Positions 35,771 to 44,273 of a DNA stretch of 47,516 nucleotides are shown piece after piece. The notes below the pieces were generated by a model. The model saw nothing but the letters and a program-made list of their open reading frames with translations. It was not told where the DNA came from and searched no databases. The stretch is taken from positions 1 to 47,516 of the forward strand of contig CALKJU010000052.1 in assembly GCA_937995535.1 (NCBI GenBank). Direction: 5' to 3'. The position numbers and the translations under genes were made by a program. Within the stretch, counting starts at the first letter, position 1. Every line of letters begins with the position of its first letter. Source of the stretch: an uncultured Alphaproteobacteria bacterium (lineage in GTDB: Bacteria > Pseudomonadota > Alphaproteobacteria > Geminicoccales > Geminicoccaceae).

Positions 35771-35787
35771 TTGTTGCCACCGCCAGC

Positions 35788-35816
35788 ACTAGGCCATGCG
35801 TCGGTGCCGGCGTCAA
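35788..35816 (-). promoter_or_regulatory. Candidate sigma-70 promoter of the 22-codon gene
   Basis: On the minus strand TTGACG (35811-35816) and CCTAGT (35788-35793) are separated by exactly 17 bases. A start about seven bases downstream would give a leader of about 27 bases that is mostly ribosome binding site. The -35 is five of six consensus; the -10 is weak, as is common in alphaproteobacteria. Confidence 0.4.
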
Positions 35817-35912
35817 CGGCGCGGCCCACCCCCAGACAGCACACCCGGGTACTCTCAGCGTACGGGCGGCAAAGGAGGTGGCGGGATCGACGGCAGGATT
35901 GGCGGGGTGGGC

Positions 35913-36704
35913 GGTGCCCGGGTCGAGGACGATCGCTTCCTGGGCGGTCTTGGCCGGTTCGTCGGCAACCTCTCCGCGGACGGCGCGCTTGTCGCGCACT
36001 TCGCGCGGTCCCCCGTCGCGAACCGACGGATCACCCGCCTGGACATCGCGGCGGCGCGCGCGGCGGCGGCACCGGGCGTCCACGCCGTCCTGACCGCCGA
36101 GGACGTGGCGGCCGCCGGGGCCTTCAGCGTCGCGGGCACGGACATGCGCGTCGAGCTGAGCGAGATCGTCCGCTGGGCCAAAGCGCAGCCGAGCCTCCCC
36201 GCGGAGGTTCGCCACGAGCCACTGTGCGGCCTGCGGCGATTCGACGGCGAGGCGAGCACTTTCCCTCACGGATGCAACGTCTTCGAGCAGGACGTCGACC
36301 CGGAGACCGGAGCGGTGCGCGTCGTCGCCCTTGTCTCGGTCGACGATCTCGGGCGGGAGATGAGCCCGGCGATCGTCGACGGGCAGCTTCACGGCGCGAT
36401 CACGCAGGGGATCGGGCGAGCGTTGCATGAGCGGGTGGTCCAAGACCGAACGAGCGGTCAACTCCTGTCGGGCTCGTGCCTCGACTACGCTCTGCCGCGA
36501 GCCGCCGACCTGCCGCCTTGAGCGCCGGCCGATCCCGTCGCACGACAACCCGCTGGGCATGAAGGGCGTCGGCGAGGTGAGCGCGATCGGCGCGCCGCCG
36601 GCGGTGATCAACGCGCTGCGCGACGCGCTGGGGATCGAACATCTCGATATGCCGGGGCGACGCCCGAGCGGGTCTGGCGTGCGGCTCAGAGCGTCTCGAG
36701 GTAG
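35913..36704 (+). pseudogene. Remnant of a molybdenum hydroxylase large subunit (CoxL/XdhB-like)
   Basis: Only the two ends of a roughly 770-residue protein remain. The N-terminal piece GARVEDDRFLGGLGRFVGNL to VLTAEDVAAAG is the standard opening of aldehyde/CO/xanthine dehydrogenase large subunits. At about 36117 it jumps to a C-terminal piece ([50 protein letters not shown]), losing some 500 residues including the molybdopterin core. Near 36520 the frame shifts to [20 protein letters not shown], and near 36655 it shifts again to give [11 protein letters not shown] and a stop at 36702. No start codon with a good ribosome site is evident. The end overlaps the 3' end of the cytochrome gene. Confidence 0.85.
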
Positions 36705-37009
36705 GCCAGGATCGCGTCGACGTCCTCGGGCGCGAAGGCGCGCTCCGGCATCGCCGGATGCCCACTGACGATGCCCTCGGCCAGCGGCTCGGCGAGGTCC
36801 TCGATCGGGTAGAGGGCCTTGAGGTCGCGGAACGGCGGCGCTTCCGGCAGCGGACTGTCGCCAACATGGCCGATCGCATGGCAGCCGGCGCAGTTCCGCT
36901 CGAGCAGCGCGGCGCCACGCTGGATCGGATCCGGCTCGTCCGTGGCGCGCACCAGCCCGACCGGTCCGCCGACCAGAACGAAGAGGAGAAGACCATGACC
37001 GACCCGCAT
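36686..37009 (-). CDS. Small c-type cytochrome
   Basis: Periplasmic monohaem cytochrome of 107 residues. A signal peptide covers about 1-22 ([20 protein letters not shown]). The haem site is CAGCH at 40-44, and the probable sixth ligand is M88 in [10 protein letters not shown]; the end [17 protein letters not shown] is the usual C-terminal helix. ATG 37009 is used because GGGAGGGACGGAG lies upstream and the signal peptide starts there. It faces the wrecked molybdenum hydroxylase gene tail to tail and may have been its electron acceptor (inference). Confidence 0.85.
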   Translation of the reverse strand: MRVGHGLLLFVLVGGPVGLVRATDEPDPIQRGAALLERNCAGCHAIGHVGDSPLPEAPPFRDLKALYPIEDLAEPLAEGIVSGHPAMPERAFAPEDVDAILAYLETL

Positions 37010-37210
37010 CGCTCCGTCCCTCCCGGCCCGCCGACCCAGCGAGCCTAGCACGGCGGCAGAATCCGGCGGAGGACGTTGCGTCGTCGGGGCTTGCCGGGTC
37101 GCCATGCCCGGCCGACACTTGCCGTGCCTGCCGCATCCAAGACCGGTTCCTGCCGGTAAACATGGTACGCGGTGGCGCCGGCGCTGCCGTACCCAGGAGG
37201 TTCGCTGTCG

Positions 37211-37783
37211 ATGACTCGCCTATTCGTAGTCGCTCTTGCGCTGCTGGTGACCGGGCCGGCCTGGGCCCACAGCGGAGCCGGGGACGTCGGCGGCTTCGCC
37301 GCCGGTCTGCTGCATCCCGTCAGCGGAGTCGATCACATGCTGGCCATGATCGCGGTCGGCATGTGGGGCGCGCAGCTCGGCCTGCCGTTGATCTGGCTGC
37401 TGCCCGTCACCTTTCCGCTGGTGATGGCGTTGGGCGGCCTGCTCGGCGGCCTGGGCGTGCCGCTCCCGGCGGTCGAGCCGGGGATCGCCGCCTCGGTGCT
37501 CGTGCTCGGTGCGATGGTCGCGCTCGCGTTTCGTCCGCCAGCCTGGGTCGCGGCGCTGATCGTCGGGATGTGGGCGATCTTCCACGGCTACGCGCACGGC
37601 GCCGAGCTGCCGGCCGGGGCGGACGCCTTCACCTACGGCCTGGGCTTCGTGATCGCGACTGGGCTCCTCCACCTCGTCGGCATCGCACTCGGCTCGATCA
37701 TCCGCTGGCCCGCCGGTGTCACCGCGCTGCGCGCCGGGGGTGCCGCAATTTGTGCCGCCGGGCTGTGGCTGCTGGTCGGGTAG
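37211..37783 (+). CDS. HupE/UreJ family metal transporter
   Basis: Membrane protein of 190 residues, probably a nickel or cobalt permease. A signal peptide (RLFVVALALLVTGPAWA) is cleaved before HSGAGDVGG. Family motifs: GLLHPVSGVDHMLAMIAVGMW (His35, Asp41, His42) and IFHGYAHGAELP with three histidine/glutamate ligands. About six helices. AGGAGG at 37195-37200 precedes the ATG. No hydrogenase or urease gene is near. Confidence 0.88.
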   Translation: MTRLFVVALALLVTGPAWAHSGAGDVGGFAAGLLHPVSGVDHMLAMIAVGMWGAQLGLPLIWLLPVTFPLVMALGGLLGGLGVPLPAVEPGIAASVLVLGAMVALAFRPPAWVAALIVGMWAIFHGYAHGAELPAGADAFTYGLGFVIATGLLHLVGIALGSIIRWPAGVTALRAGGAAICAAGLWLLVG

Positions 37784-38358
37784 CGCGCGCTGCGGGCGCG
37801 GCGGTCGCGCTCCTCCCGGCCGGCGCGCAGGCGCACACCGTCTCGGCCTCCGCTGGCGCCTTCTGGGGTGGCCTGCTGCACGTGGTGAGCGCGCCGGAGC
37901 ACCTGCTGGCGCTCGTCGGGCTGGGCCTGTTGCTGGGTCTCGGCGGCCGCGCGGTTTCCGACGAGTCGCTGGTGCTGGTCGTGCCGCTGGCGCTCGCCGC
38001 GGGCGTCGGCATCGCCCGCGTGGCCGCGCTGGCGTCTCCAGACCGATACCTTCTCGTGCTCAGCCTACTCGCGGTCGGGGGGTTGGTCGCCGCCGCCCTG
38101 CCCATCGCCCGTTCCTGGCTCGCCTGCCTCGTCGTCGGAGCGGGCGGCCTGCATGGCGTCGCCAACGGCGCCGCGCTGCCACCTGAGCTGTCCATGGCCG
38201 CGTTCGCCGCCGGGGTCGCGCTGGCCGGCTTCCTGCTCGTCGTCTATGCCGCCGAACTCGCGCGCCGGGCGCGGGCCTTTTGGGCGCGAACCGCTGTTCG
38301 CGCGGTCGGAAGCTGGATCGCGGCGACGGGCGTCCTTGTCCTGGGGATGCCCCGCTGA
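37765..38358 (+). CDS. Second HupE/UreJ-like membrane protein
   Basis: A divergent paralogue of the preceding gene, about 197 residues. A GTG start at 37765 overlaps the end of the first gene by 19 bases and gives a signal peptide (RAAGAAVALLPAGAQA) followed by HTVSASAGAFWGGLLHVV. The first metal motif has become LHVVSAPEHLLALVGLG (GVDH replaced by APEH) and the second is GLHGVANGAALPPE, so metal ligands are partly retained. About six helices. Stop lies 4 bases from the stop of the convergent oxidoreductase gene. The start codon is uncertain. Confidence 0.75.
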   Translation: MAAGRVARAAGAAVALLPAGAQAHTVSASAGAFWGGLLHVVSAPEHLLALVGLGLLLGLGGRAVSDESLVLVVPLALAAGVGIARVAALASPDRYLLVLSLLAVGGLVAAALPIARSWLACLVVGAGGLHGVANGAALPPELSMAAFAAGVALAGFLLVVYAAELARRARAFWARTAVRAVGSWIAATGVLVLGMPR

Positions 38359-38362
38359 ACCG

Positions 38363-39403
38363 TCAGCCGGCCCACACCTTCGGTGCGACGGCGCGGCCAC
38401 TCGCGGCGGCCTCGTAGGCGGCGACCACGAGCGCATAGGTCTTGAGATTGTCCCGCCCGGAGGTGGCGGGCTCGCGCCCGGCCCGCAGGCACTCGACCCA
38501 GTGACGCTGGGTATTGAGCACGCTCTCCTGGGCGACGTGCCAGGGCTCGCTGGTCCAAGCCCGCAACGGCGTGCCGACATAGCGTTCGGTCGTGCTGCCA
38601 CCGGTTGTCACGCGCAGCTTCAAGCCGTGATCCAGGGCCAGCGCGCCGTCGCGGCCCTCGATCTCGAGCAGCGTCTCCGGAAACGTGTCCGGCTGGCGGC
38701 GCGAAGCGTAGGTCGCCTCGACGACCGAAACGGCACCGGCCTCGTGGCGCAGCAGCATCGTCGCCATGTCCTCCCCGGCGAGGCCCGGACGAATGCTTTG
38801 CGTCTCGCAGGCGATCCGCGTCACCTCGCCGAGGAAGACGCGCGCCAGATCGAGGACGTGGATGCCCACGTCGAGAATCACGAGCTGCTTTTCCTGCGCA
38901 AGGTAGGGCTGGCCGGCATAGACGTCGTAGCCGGTGCGCCAGCTCAGCCGGGCCCAGGTCAGGGGCCCGAGCGCGCCGCTGCGCAGGACCTCGCCGACCT
39001 CGAGCATCGGCGCCTGGAAGCGGAAGTTCTCGTGCACCATCAGCGGTATCCCGGCATCGCGACAGGCCTCGACCATGGCCACGCAGTCCTCCCAGGTCGG
39101 AGCGAAGGGCTTTTGCACGATCGCCGGGACCTTGTGCGCCGCGGCGAGCAGGACGAGCGCACGGTGCGACGGCATGGTCGTGACGATATCGACGAAGTCG
39201 AGTCGCTCACGGGAGAACATCTCCGCCGCGTCGGTGTAAGCGGTCGGCACGTCGAACGCCTGCCTGGCGGCCTCGGCGCGTCCCGCGTCCGTGTCGCACA
39301 CCGCCACCAGATCGACCTCGTCGGCGAGCTCTCGCCAAGCGTGCAGATGGTTGCGCGCGAAGAAGCCGCAGCCGATCAGCCCAGCGCGCAGCTTGCCCAC
39401 CAT
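38363..39403 (-). CDS. Gfo/Idh/MocA family oxidoreductase
   Basis: Dehydrogenase of 346 residues. Rossmann motif LIGCGFFARNHL at 9-20; the EKP motif is changed to QKP (97-99 in AIVQKPFAPT), keeping the catalytic Lys; the later DVGIHVLDLARVFLG block carries the catalytic Asp and His. GGGAGG precedes the ATG. It is divergent from the DMT gene across 126 bases. Only about a distant relative of the family member at 28201. Confidence 0.88.
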   Translation of the reverse strand: MVGKLRAGLIGCGFFARNHLHAWRELADEVDLVAVCDTDAGRAEAARQAFDVPTAYTDAAEMFSRERLDFVDIVTTMPSHRALVLLAAAHKVPAIVQKPFAPTWEDCVAMVEACRDAGIPLMVHENFRFQAPMLEVGEVLRSGALGPLTWARLSWRTGYDVYAGQPYLAQEKQLVILDVGIHVLDLARVFLGEVTRIACETQSIRPGLAGEDMATMLLRHEAGAVSVVEATYASRRQPDTFPETLLEIEGRDGALALDHGLKLRVTTGGSTTERYVGTPLRAWTSEPWHVAQESVLNTQRHWVECLRAGREPATSGRDNLKTYALVVAAYEAAASGRAVAPKVWAG

Positions 39404-39529
39404 GATCGCCTCCCGTGCACCGTGCGTGCGTGCATACCAGTGGTCCGACAGGTGATCCAGGCGAGGACCGCAGGTCTGGCCTGCCGCGGCGCCACTGGCG
39501 GACCTGTCCGCGTTGCGCTTGAAGCGGAC

Positions 39530-40447
39530 ATGCCCGTCGACGCCGCCCCCGCCCTGGCCCTCCCCCGCTCCGAGCTGCTGCGCGGCAATCTGCTCGTGGC
39601 CCTAGGCGTAGTCCTATGGGCCACCGCCTTCCCCCTGACCGACCGGCTGCTGCTCGCGTGGGATCCGATCCTGCTCGTCCCGTTCCGGCTCGGCATCGGT
39701 GCGGTCACACTCCTCGTGCTCGTCCTCGTCCTCCAGGGCCACCGCGCGCTGCATGATGTCCCCTGGCGGAGCGCTCTCCACGTTGGTGGGCTCGGCGGGT
39801 TGGGGGTCGTCCTCTTCGTCGCCGGTCAGGCGCTGTCTGACGGGGTGACTGCGTCGATCATCACCACCACCGGCCCGGCGATCGCTCTCCTGTTGGCTTG
39901 GTTCGGCGCGCGTGGACGACCGACCGCCATGGCCTTCTGCGGCGTCGTTCTCGCCATCATCGGCGGCGTGCTGGCGACGCTCGGCGGGGCGACCCTGCGC
40001 GCGGGCTTTCGCGGCGGCGAGCTGCTCGTGCTGGCCGCGGTGGTGCTGTGGACCTGGTATTCGCACGCTGGGGTGGCGCGGCTGCCGCAGCTGGGCGATC
40101 TCGCCCGGTCGGCCGTGCTGCTCGGCTGCGGCGCACTGGCGTCCGGCCTCGTCGCTCTGCTCGCGCTGGGTGCCGGTGTCGCGCGGCCGCGCATCGGGGC
40201 CGAGGTTCCGGCGCTTCTGGAGTTGCTGTGGGTCGGGACGGTCGCGGTCGGCCTGTCGATGCCTCTGTGGTTCGCCGGCGTCCGGCGGCTCGGCGTGACC
40301 GTCGCCTCGATGCACCAGAACATGGCGCCGGTCTACGTGATGCTCATGGCCCTCGCGGTCGGCGGCGCGCTTGTGGTCGAGCAGGCCGTAGGCGCGCTCC
40401 TGGTGCTCGCCGGCGCCGCCATCACCCAGCTTCGCGGCCGCCGCTGA
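39530..40447 (+). CDS. DMT/EamA family transporter
   Basis: Polytopic protein of 305 residues with about ten helices in two EamA repeats. The first opens LVALGVVLWATAFPLTDRLL with FRLGIGAVTLL following, and the second includes VLWTWYSHAG and ASMHQNMAPVYVMLMALAVG. ATG 39530 has only a weak ribosome binding site, and the exact start is uncertain. The next gene starts 20 bases after its stop. Confidence 0.87.
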   Translation: MPVDAAPALALPRSELLRGNLLVALGVVLWATAFPLTDRLLLAWDPILLVPFRLGIGAVTLLVLVLVLQGHRALHDVPWRSALHVGGLGGLGVVLFVAGQALSDGVTASIITTTGPAIALLLAWFGARGRPTAMAFCGVVLAIIGGVLATLGGATLRAGFRGGELLVLAAVVLWTWYSHAGVARLPQLGDLARSAVLLGCGALASGLVALLALGAGVARPRIGAEVPALLELLWVGTVAVGLSMPLWFAGVRRLGVTVASMHQNMAPVYVMLMALAVGGALVVEQAVGALLVLAGAAITQLRGRR

Positions 40448-40467
40448 GGCCGGCTACAAGCCACGCC

Positions 40468-41621
40468 ATGCTGGACAGCTACGACGAGCTGGTGGCGATC
40501 GGCGAGCTGCAGCTCGACCCCGCGCAGCGTGCGGCGGCGCAGCGTCTGCAGCGCCTCGCCGACGAGCTACGCGCGAGCGCGGCACCCCGGCGCGCCGCAG
40601 GCGGCGGCTTCCTCGACCGGCTGCGGCGGCCCCGCCCGCGCCCCGTGGTCTCTACCTCTGGGGCGGCGTCGGGCGCGGCAAGTCGATGCTGATGGACATG
40701 TTCTTCGCCGTCGCCCCGGTGACGGCAAAGCGGCGGGTCCATTTCCATGAGTTCATGCTCGATGTGCAGCGCCGCCTGACCCGCCTGCGTGACAGCGGCG
40801 GCCGCGCGGACCCACTGGCCGTCGTCGCAGCCGAGCTGGCGGGGGAGGCCCGGCTGATTTGCTTCGACGAGTTCCACGTGGTCAACATCGCCGACGCGAT
40901 GATCCTCGGCCGCCTGTTCACCGGCCTGTTCGAGCGCGGCGTCGTCATGGTCGCGACCTCCAACTGGCCGCCCACCCGACTCTACGAGGACGGCCTCAAC
41001 CGCGACCGCTTCCTGCCCTTCATCGCGCTGCTCGAGGCGCACGTCGACGTCGTTGCGCTCGACGGGCCGACCGACTACCGGCTCGATCGCCTGCGTGGCC
41101 TCGAAGTCTACCTGACCCCGGCGGGCGCGGCGGCTCACGAGCGCCTGGAGGCGGTGTTCGCAGCTCTCGGTGACAGCGCCCCGGGCGGCACGGAGACGAT
41201 CGCGATAGGCTCGCGGCGCCTTGTCGTCCCGCGCGCGAGCCGGGGGGCGGCGTGGTTCAAGTTCGGAGAGCTCTGCGCGCAGGCACTGGGAGCCGCCGAC
41301 TATCTGGCGCTCGCCGAACGCTACCACACGCTCCTGGTCGAGGACGTGCCGGTGCTGACCGCGGACCGGCGCAACGAGGCACGACGTTTCATGACGCTGG
41401 TCGATGCCGCCTACGAGCGGCGGATGATGCTCGTGATCAGCGCGGCGGCCCCGCCCGAGCGGCTCTACCCGGCGGGCGACGGCGCCTTCGAGTTCCAGCG
41501 CACCGCGAGCCGGCTCGTCGAGATGCAGAGCCGCGACTGGCTGGAGCGCTGCAAGACCCGCCGTCCCGGCGACTTCGCCAAGGACTTCGCGCCCTACGCG
41601 CTGACCAGCGATCTGGTGTGA
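40468..41621 (+). pseudogene. zapE: zapE (AFG1-like ATPase), frameshifted
   Basis: Cell-division/AFG1-type AAA ATPase. The N-terminal 60 codons (MLDSYDELVAIGELQLDPAQ, RLQRLADEL) read in one frame to about 40645; the rest reads in another, beginning GLYLWGGVGRGKSMLMDMFF (Walker A). Walker B is LICFDEFHV, and sensor ATSNWPPTRLYEDG, FKFGELC and the C-terminus all look intact. The break lies in a GC-only run (about 40629-40646) and equals one missing base or two extra. Apart from this the gene is complete and well conserved, so either a recent mutation or a sequence error is likely. Confidence 0.85.
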
Positions 41622-41652
41622 GGGCCTCGTAAAGGTCCTTGTCGAGGCCGGT

Positions 41653-41680
41653 TTGACAAATCGTCGTTTCTATGGATCAT
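41653..41680 (+). promoter_or_regulatory. Possible promoter upstream of the CsgG-like gene
   Basis: TTGACA at 41653-41658 is a perfect -35 hexamer in an unusually AT-rich patch; GATCAT at 41675-41680 is a weak -10 with a 16-base spacer. The start would be about 100 bases before the gene at 41788. Confidence 0.3.
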
Positions 41681-41787
41681 CGAGCCAGTAGGAAGGCGCC
41701 GACAGCCCTCGGCTGCCAGAAGACGTTGATCAATCATAAGAATTGAACGCTCGGCGTCTCCTCCGCTGCAAGGAGTGGGAGGGGGCG

Positions 41788-42750
41788 ATGCGGTACGGAC
41801 CATGGGCATCGCTGGCGACGGTCGCGGCGCTGACCGCCTGCCAGGGCACACCACAGCTCGGCCAGGGCCAGGCGACAGTGACGGGCAGCGCCGGCGACGC
41901 CGGAGCCCAGAGCGCGTCCGTCCAGCTCGAGCGCTGCACCCGGCCGATCGGCACGGCAGCGCTCGTCGAGCCCGAGCAGCAGGCCGTCATCTATCTCAGG
42001 GAGCTGAACCTGGAATCACCGCTGCCGGTGGTTCGGCTGATCATGCAGCAGTCGGGCTGCTTCGAGGTGATTGAGCGCGGCGCGGCGACCAGCATCCTCG
42101 AGGCGGAGCAGCGCCGGAGCGGCAAGGTCGTGCGCCTTAAGGCCGCCGATTTCCTGGTCCAGCCGAACGTGATCTCGAGCAACCCCAATGCCGGCGGCTA
42201 CGGCGGCGGGTTGGCGAGCATCGGAAGCGTGTTCGGCCCGATCGGGCTGCTCGCCGGCGCGGTTGCAGGCAGCATCAGCATCAAGGAGGCGCAGGCCACG
42301 ATCTTCGTCACCGACGTGGGGACGGGCGTGCAGAAGGCCGCCGCCGAGGGCCGCGCCAAGGTCACCGACTTCGGCGGGGTCGGCGGGCTCGCCGGGATCG
42401 GCGGGTCATTCGGCGGGCTCGGCGCCTTCGGCGGCTATGGCAAGACCGCCGAAGGCCAGCTCATCGCCGCCGCCCTTCTCGACGCCCACAACAACGTCGT
42501 GCGGCAGCTTCGCGGGACCCGGGTCGCGACCGGTGGCGGCAACGACCGCGGCGGCGCCCGGGGGGATACCGAGCTGGTCCGCAACATCCAGGCCGAGCTG
42601 CAGGGCCGCGGCTTCTACAACGGCCGCATCGACGGGCAGTACGGGCGCGGGACGCGCGCGGCGATCATCCAATACCAGAACGCCAACAGCCTCGTCGCCG
42701 ACGGCGAGCCGACCGAGTACCTGCTGCGGCACATGCAGCGGCAGGGGTGA
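41788..42750 (+). CDS. CsgG/HfaB-like lipoprotein with C-terminal peptidoglycan-binding domain
   Basis: A 320-residue lipoprotein (lipobox ALTAC, Cys18). Residues about 45-235 match the CsgG group: LERCTRPIGTAALVEPE, SPLPVVRLIMQQSGCFEVIE, AADFLVQPNVISS, and the Gly-rich segment, then GVQKAAAEGRAKVTDF and AAALLDAHNNVVRQL. CsgG proteins form outer-membrane export pores for curli. After a Gly/Asp/Arg linker, residues about 262-318 form a peptidoglycan-binding domain (NIQAELQGRGFYNGRIDGQY, RGTRAAIIQYQNANSL). GGGAGGGGGC precedes ATG 41788. No curli or holdfast genes are nearby. Confidence 0.8.
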   Translation: MRYGPWASLATVAALTACQGTPQLGQGQATVTGSAGDAGAQSASVQLERCTRPIGTAALVEPEQQAVIYLRELNLESPLPVVRLIMQQSGCFEVIERGAATSILEAEQRRSGKVVRLKAADFLVQPNVISSNPNAGGYGGGLASIGSVFGPIGLLAGAVAGSISIKEAQATIFVTDVGTGVQKAAAEGRAKVTDFGGVGGLAGIGGSFGGLGAFGGYGKTAEGQLIAAALLDAHNNVVRQLRGTRVATGGGNDRGGARGDTELVRNIQAELQGRGFYNGRIDGQYGRGTRAAIIQYQNANSLVADGEPTEYLLRHMQRQG

Positions 42751-42870
42751 ATGCCCCAGCGCGGTTGGGGAGCCCAGCCGCGTCGCCGCTTTGACTCGGG
42801 CCGCCGCCCTCCGTAGCATCGGCCGACCGCCGCGTGGGTGCGGCCAAGCCATGATCAGGGGATTGAGCTG

Positions 42871-44217
42871 ATGCGGATGTTCCGGCGGGGCCTGCTGGCC
42901 GCCACGATCGTCGCGGGGTTCGCGCTTCCGGCGCTCGCCGCCGACCTGACCATCTGGTGGAACAAGAGCTATTATCCCGAGGAGGACGAGCAGTTCGACC
43001 GGACCGTGGCGGCGTTCCAGGCGGCGACCGGGATCAAGGTCGACTACACCTACTACACCAACGAGGACGTGCCGAAGAAGGTGCTCGCGGCGCTGACCGC
43101 CGGGGCGCCGCCCGACTTGGCTTATGCCTTCCTGTTCGACCTGCAGCACACCTCGCGCTGGGCCTACGAGGACCAGCTCGAGGACGTCTCCGACGTCGTC
43201 AAGGAGATCGAGCCCCACCTCCTGCCGAGCGCCCTGCAGGCGGTCAACCTGCTCAACGGCCGGACCGGCGAGCGCTCGTTCTACGCGATGCCGGTGGCGC
43301 AGCAGATCGAGCACATCCATGTGTGGAAGGAGCTGACCGACCAGGCCGGGCTCGATCTCGCCACCATCCCGGGGACCTGGGACGAGTGGTGGAACTGGTG
43401 GTGCGAGACGGCGCAGCCGGCGGTGCGCAAGGCGACCGGGAGCCGTCAGGTGTTCGGCGTCGGCCAGCCGATGAGCTCGTCGGCCAGCGACACGATCTTC
43501 GCGTATATGATGTTCCTCAACGCCTTCGACGCGCGGATCGTCGACGAGCAGGGCAATCTCGTCGTCGACGATCCGAAGAACCGTGAGGGCATGATCAGGG
43601 CGATGGAGAGCTACACGCGGCCGTTCAAGGACCGCTGCGTGCCGCCGGGGGCCGTGAACTGGGGCGACGCCGACAACAACGTGAACTTCCTCAATAAGAT
43701 TACAGTGATGGTGCCGAACCCGTCGCTGTCGATTCCGGCCTCGCAGAAGAACGCCGAGGACAAGAGCATCTATCTTGAGAAGATGATCAGCATGGAGTGG
43801 CCGGACAAGCCGGACGGACGGCCCATCGAGTACGTCACCTCGATCAAGACCGCGGTCATCTTCAAGCAGTCGAAGAACAAGGAGGCGGCCAAGGAGTTCA
43901 TGCGCTTCTTCCTGCGACCGGAGAATCTCGGCCCGCAGCTCGAGGGCGCGTTGGCGCGCTGGTTCCCGGTCGACACGCGCCTGATCGACACGCCCTACTG
44001 GCAGGACCAGAGCGACCCGCACAAGGTCGTCGAGGTGCGCCAGTTCACCCAGCGCCCGCAGAGCGTCTGGCCGCACTACCTCAATCACCGGCTGATCGCG
44101 GTCAACGCCGAGAACGCATGGGGGAAGGCGGTGACACGGGTGGTCCTCGAGAACTGGACCCCGGAGCAGGCGGTCGACGAGCTGATCGCGCGTATCAAGG
44201 AGGTCGCCGCGAGCTGA
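42871..44217 (+). CDS. Sugar-type ABC substrate-binding protein (family 1, UgpB-like)
   Basis: Periplasmic receptor of 448 residues. Signal peptide MRMFRRGLLAATIVAGFALP with cleavage after ALA; the mature protein opens DLTIWWNKSYYPEEDEQFDR and has GAPPDLAYAFLFDLQH, MPVAQQIEHIHVWKELTDQA and the Trp-rich WDEWWNWWCETA segment. ATG 42871 follows AGGGGATTGAG. A hairpin follows the stop. Ligand probably a sugar, polyol or glycerol-phosphate-like compound. Confidence 0.88.
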   Translation: MRMFRRGLLAATIVAGFALPALAADLTIWWNKSYYPEEDEQFDRTVAAFQAATGIKVDYTYYTNEDVPKKVLAALTAGAPPDLAYAFLFDLQHTSRWAYEDQLEDVSDVVKEIEPHLLPSALQAVNLLNGRTGERSFYAMPVAQQIEHIHVWKELTDQAGLDLATIPGTWDEWWNWWCETAQPAVRKATGSRQVFGVGQPMSSSASDTIFAYMMFLNAFDARIVDEQGNLVVDDPKNREGMIRAMESYTRPFKDRCVPPGAVNWGDADNNVNFLNKITVMVPNPSLSIPASQKNAEDKSIYLEKMISMEWPDKPDGRPIEYVTSIKTAVIFKQSKNKEAAKEFMRFFLRPENLGPQLEGALARWFPVDTRLIDTPYWQDQSDPHKVVEVRQFTQRPQSVWPHYLNHRLIAVNAENAWGKAVTRVVLENWTPEQAVDELIARIKEVAAS

Positions 44218-44225
44218 GCTGAGCG

Positions 44226-44258
44226 GGCCGGCCGGCGCCCGCGTGGCGTCGGTCGGCC
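44226..44258 (+). terminator. Intercistronic hairpin after the sugar receptor gene
   Basis: A 14-pair stem, 44226-44239 with 44245-44258, two pairs being G-U, with a 5-base loop, eight bases after the receptor stop. It resembles the hairpin at 4684-4715 in position and type and may raise receptor mRNA relative to permease mRNA. Confidence 0.5.
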
Positions 44259-44273
44259 GCGGGAGGAAGGCCG

